Shown: positions 13,306 through 15,258 of the stretch, piece by piece
How the letters are laid out: each line of letters begins with the position of its first letter
Numbering within the stretch: position 1 is the first letter of the stretch
Origin: CAZQNF01 sp964403325
GTDB lineage: Bacteria > Patescibacteriota > Patescibacteriia > Magasanikbacterales > GWA2-37-8
Direction of reading: 5' to 3'
DNA length: 15,258 bases
NCBI GenBank assembly: GCA_964403325.1
Contig: CAYOFO010000031.1
Span: 1-15,258 of the forward strand
Made by a program: the position numbers and the translations under genes
The notes under the pieces: model-generated
The model's input: only the letters and a program-made list of their open reading frames with translations
Database searches by the model: none
Told to the model about the DNA's origin: nothing

Positions 13306-13677
13306 TTAAATTTTAATCGTCTCATCCGCGTGATATTCTTTTTTTGCCCGTCCGGTTGTTTGTGCTTTCTTTATATTTTTCTCCAATTTCGCTTTATGTT
13401 TTTTAAGCTCCAATTCCAAATAATCTTTTAACAAATCCACCGCTTCAAGCATGCTACTCCCCTGCTTTTTAGCAAAAATATCATTCCCCGGAACTTCCAT
13501 TTTGGCTTCAGCAAAATATATTTCACCTTTTAAATGATGACTCGTTTCTTTTCCAAGCGTAACATGCGTCCGAATAATCTGACTATAAAATTTTGCTACC
13601 GTATTTATTTTTTTATCAACATACTCTTCTATTTCTGATGTAAGCTCAAAATTTTTCGTAGAAATAGTAATTTGCAT
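13306..13677 (-). CDS. hpf: Ribosome hibernation-promoting factor, short form (HPF/RaiA family)
   Basis: 123 residues. Begins MQITISTKNFELTSEIEEYVDKKINTV-type text: strand, helix with the DKK basic patch, then strands around IRTHVTLGKE and KGEIYFAEAKMEVPG, a helix DIFAKKQGSSMLEAVDLLKDYLE type region and a lysine-rich helix. This is the beta-alpha-beta-beta-beta-alpha fold that sits in the decoding channel of the 30S subunit and silences idle ribosomes. It lacks the C-terminal dimerisation domain of long HPF (about 180 residues), so it should be of the short type. The C-terminus is basic (KKHKAKLEKNIKKAQTTG). It starts 33 bases after the murB stop and is probably co-transcribed with murB. There is no SD; the leader is nearly pure A/T. 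Confidence 0.92.
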   Translation of the reverse strand: MQITISTKNFELTSEIEEYVDKKINTVAKFYSQIIRTHVTLGKETSHHLKGEIYFAEAKMEVPGNDIFAKKQGSSMLEAVDLLKDYLELELKKHKAKLEKNIKKAQTTGRAKKEYHADETIKI

Positions 13678-13710
13678 AAAACAAAAATTTAAGAATAAAA
13701 CTTTTTATTA

Positions 13711-14652
13711 TTAATGAATGATTTTTACTTCGGGCTCGAGCTCTACCCCAAACTTCTCAGAAACCTTTTTCTGAATCTCCTCCACTATTTTTAGCATATC
13801 ACTTTGGGTGGCGTTGTCAAAGTTAATCAGAAAATTCCCATGTTCATTGGATAATTTCCCCCCACCCATACTAAACCCCTTCAACCCCACCTGCTCGTTC
13901 AGCCAGCCAGCCGGAATTTTGCCGTTTTTTTGAAAAACTTCGGGCAAATCCTCTTTTTTACCTGGCCACGCTATTATATCCACGTTTTTAAAAAAACTGC
14001 CTGCCGACGGAAATGCCGGGTAATGCCCATTACGCTGTTTCACATACCCTTGGATTTTCTGCATCATCACCAATTTATCGCCCGGCACGGTTTTGTACCA
14101 CGCTCGCAATACCACATCACTATTATGCTTCAAAACACTATCACGGTACCCAAATTCACACTCTTCAATATTTAACTCTAATACTTCTCCATCTCGCCAC
14201 ACTTCTATCTTTACAAGCGATCTGGCTGTATCGCTATCCATCGCCCCGGCATTTCCCCGTACCGCCCCACCCACCGTTCCCGGCACACCCGCCGCCCACT
14301 CAAGACCGCTGAGGTTATTTTGTACCGCCGTATTTACTACTACCGCCAAAGGAGTTCCAGCCCCAGCTTCAATAATACCGTTATCCATAATTCTTAATTC
14401 TCTATTCATTATTCGTACAACCACTCCTTCAAATTCTTCGTCCTTCCAAAGCACATTCGACCCACCACCCAAAATAAAATATTCTATTCCTTCGCCGGAC
14501 AAAAAATTTAAGACTTCAACCAATTTCTTGGTATCCAATATCTCCACCAAAAACTGGGCCGGTCCACCAATTTTAAAAGTTGTATATTTTGACAAAAAAA
14601 CATTCGTCTTCACAATCCCAAATTCCTTCAATTTTTTATACATTTCTTGCAT
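13711..14652 (-). CDS. murB: UDP-N-acetylenolpyruvoylglucosamine reductase MurB
   Basis: 313 residues. NADPH-dependent flavoenzyme that makes UDP-N-acetylmuramate for peptidoglycan. Seen: YTTFKIGG (23-30) and LGGGSNVLW (61-69) for FAD binding, GLEWAAGVPGTVGGAV (116-131) and RGNAGAM (132-138), FGYRDS (167-172), PSAGSFFKN (215-223) with the proton-donor Ser219, and Glu308 in LEPEVKIIH. The PSAGSFFKN form and length fit the shorter type II enzymes (as in Bacillus/Staphylococcus). Residues about 81-91 (IMNRELRIMDN) are unusual: they are encoded by an AT-rich short repeat at a surface-loop position between strands. ATG 14652 is chosen; a second ATG three codons on is possible. No SD. Divergent from the ATP-grasp gene and upstream of hpf. 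Confidence 0.96.
   Translation of the reverse strand: MQEMYKKLKEFGIVKTNVFLSKYTTFKIGGPAQFLVEILDTKKLVEVLNFLSGEGIEYFILGGGSNVLWKDEEFEGVVVRIMNRELRIMDNGIIEAGAGTPLAVVVNTAVQNNLSGLEWAAGVPGTVGGAVRGNAGAMDSDTARSLVKIEVWRDGEVLELNIEECEFGYRDSVLKHNSDVVLRAWYKTVPGDKLVMMQKIQGYVKQRNGHYPAFPSAGSFFKNVDIIAWPGKKEDLPEVFQKNGKIPAGWLNEQVGLKGFSMGGGKLSNEHGNFLINFDNATQSDMLKIVEEIQKKVSEKFGVELEPEVKIIH
14384..14414 (-). repeat. AT-rich short repeat read in frame within murB
   Basis: The 31-base stretch contains taattct twice in tandem (14388-14394, 14395-14401) followed by the related ctattcattattc. On the coding strand it reads as the peptide RIMNRELRIMDN, itself nearly repetitive (RIMN / RIMD). It stands out from the surrounding, more GC-rich murB text and may be an inserted short repeat element. 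Confidence 0.55.
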
Positions 14653-14716
14653 ATTTTTTCTATTGACTTGAACCTTAAAATTTGAATAATTACCAAAACA
14701 ATTTTTTATGATAAAG

Positions 14717-14745
14717 TTGCCAAAAAAGCTTATTTTAGGTATAAT
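14717..14745 (+). promoter_or_regulatory. Sigma70-type promoter placing the ATP-grasp start codon at +1
   Basis: TTGCCA (14717-14722), a 17-base spacer and a perfect TATAAT (14740-14745). The usual start point, about seven bases after the -10, is 14751-14753, while the ATG is at 14754. The transcript would have essentially no leader. The promoter for the divergent murB must share this 101-base gap but I see no convincing match for it. Confidence 0.8.
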
Positions 14746-14753
14746 TATCCCCT

Positions 14754-15258
14754 ATGTTCGAGCTAGCAACGGCTTTACAAAGCCAATCTGTTGTTTACGT
14801 TACACGCGATTTAGAGCGTGCTTTGGGCTTGCCGTTTGCCACCCCAAATTATTACATCATCTCAAATTTCAGCACCTTTGGGAAGAGACTGACCAAAAAA
14901 TACCCTAATATCCTACTCATCAAAGAAAAAACCCTCCTTGATACCCATGAACTCCTGAGCAACCCTCTTACCGACAATTTTATTAAAACCATTCCTAACC
15001 CGCACATTCTGGTCTTTAAAAACACTTCGTTCATCGAAAATATTTGCAAAGAAAAAAATTTACCCCTCCTTAACCCCCAAGCAGCACTCGCAAACAGTAT
15101 CGAAGAAAAAATTTCACAAGTTACATTTCTTAAAGATGCCAAAAAATACTTGCCCCCGCACCAGATTCTAGAATGCAAAAACATCATTTGGCGTGGCAAA
15201 CCGTTTATCCTCCAGTTTAACCGTGCCCATACCGGGAGCGGTACTATCCTCATTGACT
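14754..15258 (+). CDS. ATP-grasp domain protein, N-terminal part (runs off window)
   Basis: 168 codons are visible from ATG 14754 with no stop. The N-terminal third looks like a pre-ATP-grasp alpha/beta domain: VVYVTRDLERALGLPFATPNYYII is the opening region (residues about 13-37, quoted in part as VVYVTRDLERALGLPF). Later come NILLIKEK, HILVFKNTSFIENICKEKN and LPLLNPQAALANSIEEKIS, the last resembling the region where ATP-grasp enzymes name a ligand-binding residue before the helix DAKKYLPPHQI. The window ends in PFILQFNRAHTGSGTILI, which fits the glycine-rich ATP-grasp strand-loop. Such proteins ligate or activate carboxylates using ATP (carbamoyl-phosphate-synthase-like superfamily); the substrate cannot be told. 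It is divergent from murB and appears to be leaderless. Gene call is firm, family call moderately so because the catalytic residues lie beyond the window. Confidence 0.8.
   Translation, partial: MFELATALQSQSVVYVTRDLERALGLPFATPNYYIISNFSTFGKRLTKKYPNILLIKEKTLLDTHELLSNPLTDNFIKTIPNPHILVFKNTSFIENICKEKNLPLLNPQAALANSIEEKISQVTFLKDAKKYLPPHQILECKNIIWRGKPFILQFNRAHTGSGTILID

Noticed and set aside
14093..14671. 192-codon plus-strand open frame opposite murB
   Set aside because: Low-complexity Ser/Thr/Pro text, antisense to a certain murB with all catalytic motifs.
14852..15253. 133-codon minus-strand open frame
   Set aside because: Antisense to the ATP-grasp gene, which has a consensus promoter, ATG and family-like sequence.

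Overview
The window looks like chromosome from a small-genome bacterium, most likely a member of the Candidate Phyla Radiation (Patescibacteria). This placement is an inference from several traits seen together: very compact gene packing, a fused glucose-6-phosphate / 6-phosphogluconate dehydrogenase, a half-length EamA transporter, a short-form HPF, near absence of Shine-Dalgarno sequences, and several small proteins I do not recognise. TGA is used as a stop (end of pgi) and no long gene is interrupted, so the standard bacterial code fits and the TGA=Gly code of Gracilibacteria/Absconditabacteria does not. There are no rRNA or tRNA genes, CRISPR arrays, insertion sequences or phage genes.

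Layout. Bases 1-1722 carry three plus-strand genes of unknown function: the 3' end of an acidic, probably disordered protein, then a 161-residue and a 69-residue protein. They lie behind a near-consensus promoter whose -35 box sits inside a perfect inverted repeat. Two strong palindromic terminators bound this segment. Bases 1700-11922 are one long minus-strand block. In transcription order it reads tal, pgi, zwf-gnd fusion, a BaiN/HI0933-type flavoprotein, then (after its own promoter) trhO, msrB, an M3 oligopeptidase, a small EamA membrane protein and an EVE-domain protein. Bases 11923-12354 are a divergent intergenic region holding two adjacent hairpins in the likely tal leader and a promoter for an unknown plus-strand gene (12355-13152). 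A palindromic terminator separates that gene from a convergent murB-hpf pair. Finally a plus-strand ATP-grasp gene starts at 14754, eight bases behind a TATAAT box, and runs off the right edge.

How the genes fit together. Pgi, the G6PDH/6PGDH fusion and transaldolase form the carbon skeleton of a pentose phosphate route that would yield NADPH and sugar phosphates. No 6-phosphogluconolactonase, transketolase or phosphofructokinase is in view. The flavoprotein next to the fusion and the downstream MsrB are redox enzymes that may draw on that reducing power, MsrB indirectly through thioredoxin. TrhO modifies tRNA wobble uridine, HPF silences ribosomes and MurB makes cell-wall precursor, all housekeeping roles.

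The most notable points are the bifunctional dehydrogenase, the SD-poor and partly leaderless gene starts, the structured leader before tal, the palindrome-covered promoters of the unknown genes, and an AT-rich short repeat read in frame inside murB. I found no clear new defence or mobile system. The best candidates for undescribed biology are the unknown plus-strand proteins and the regulatory DNA in front of them.
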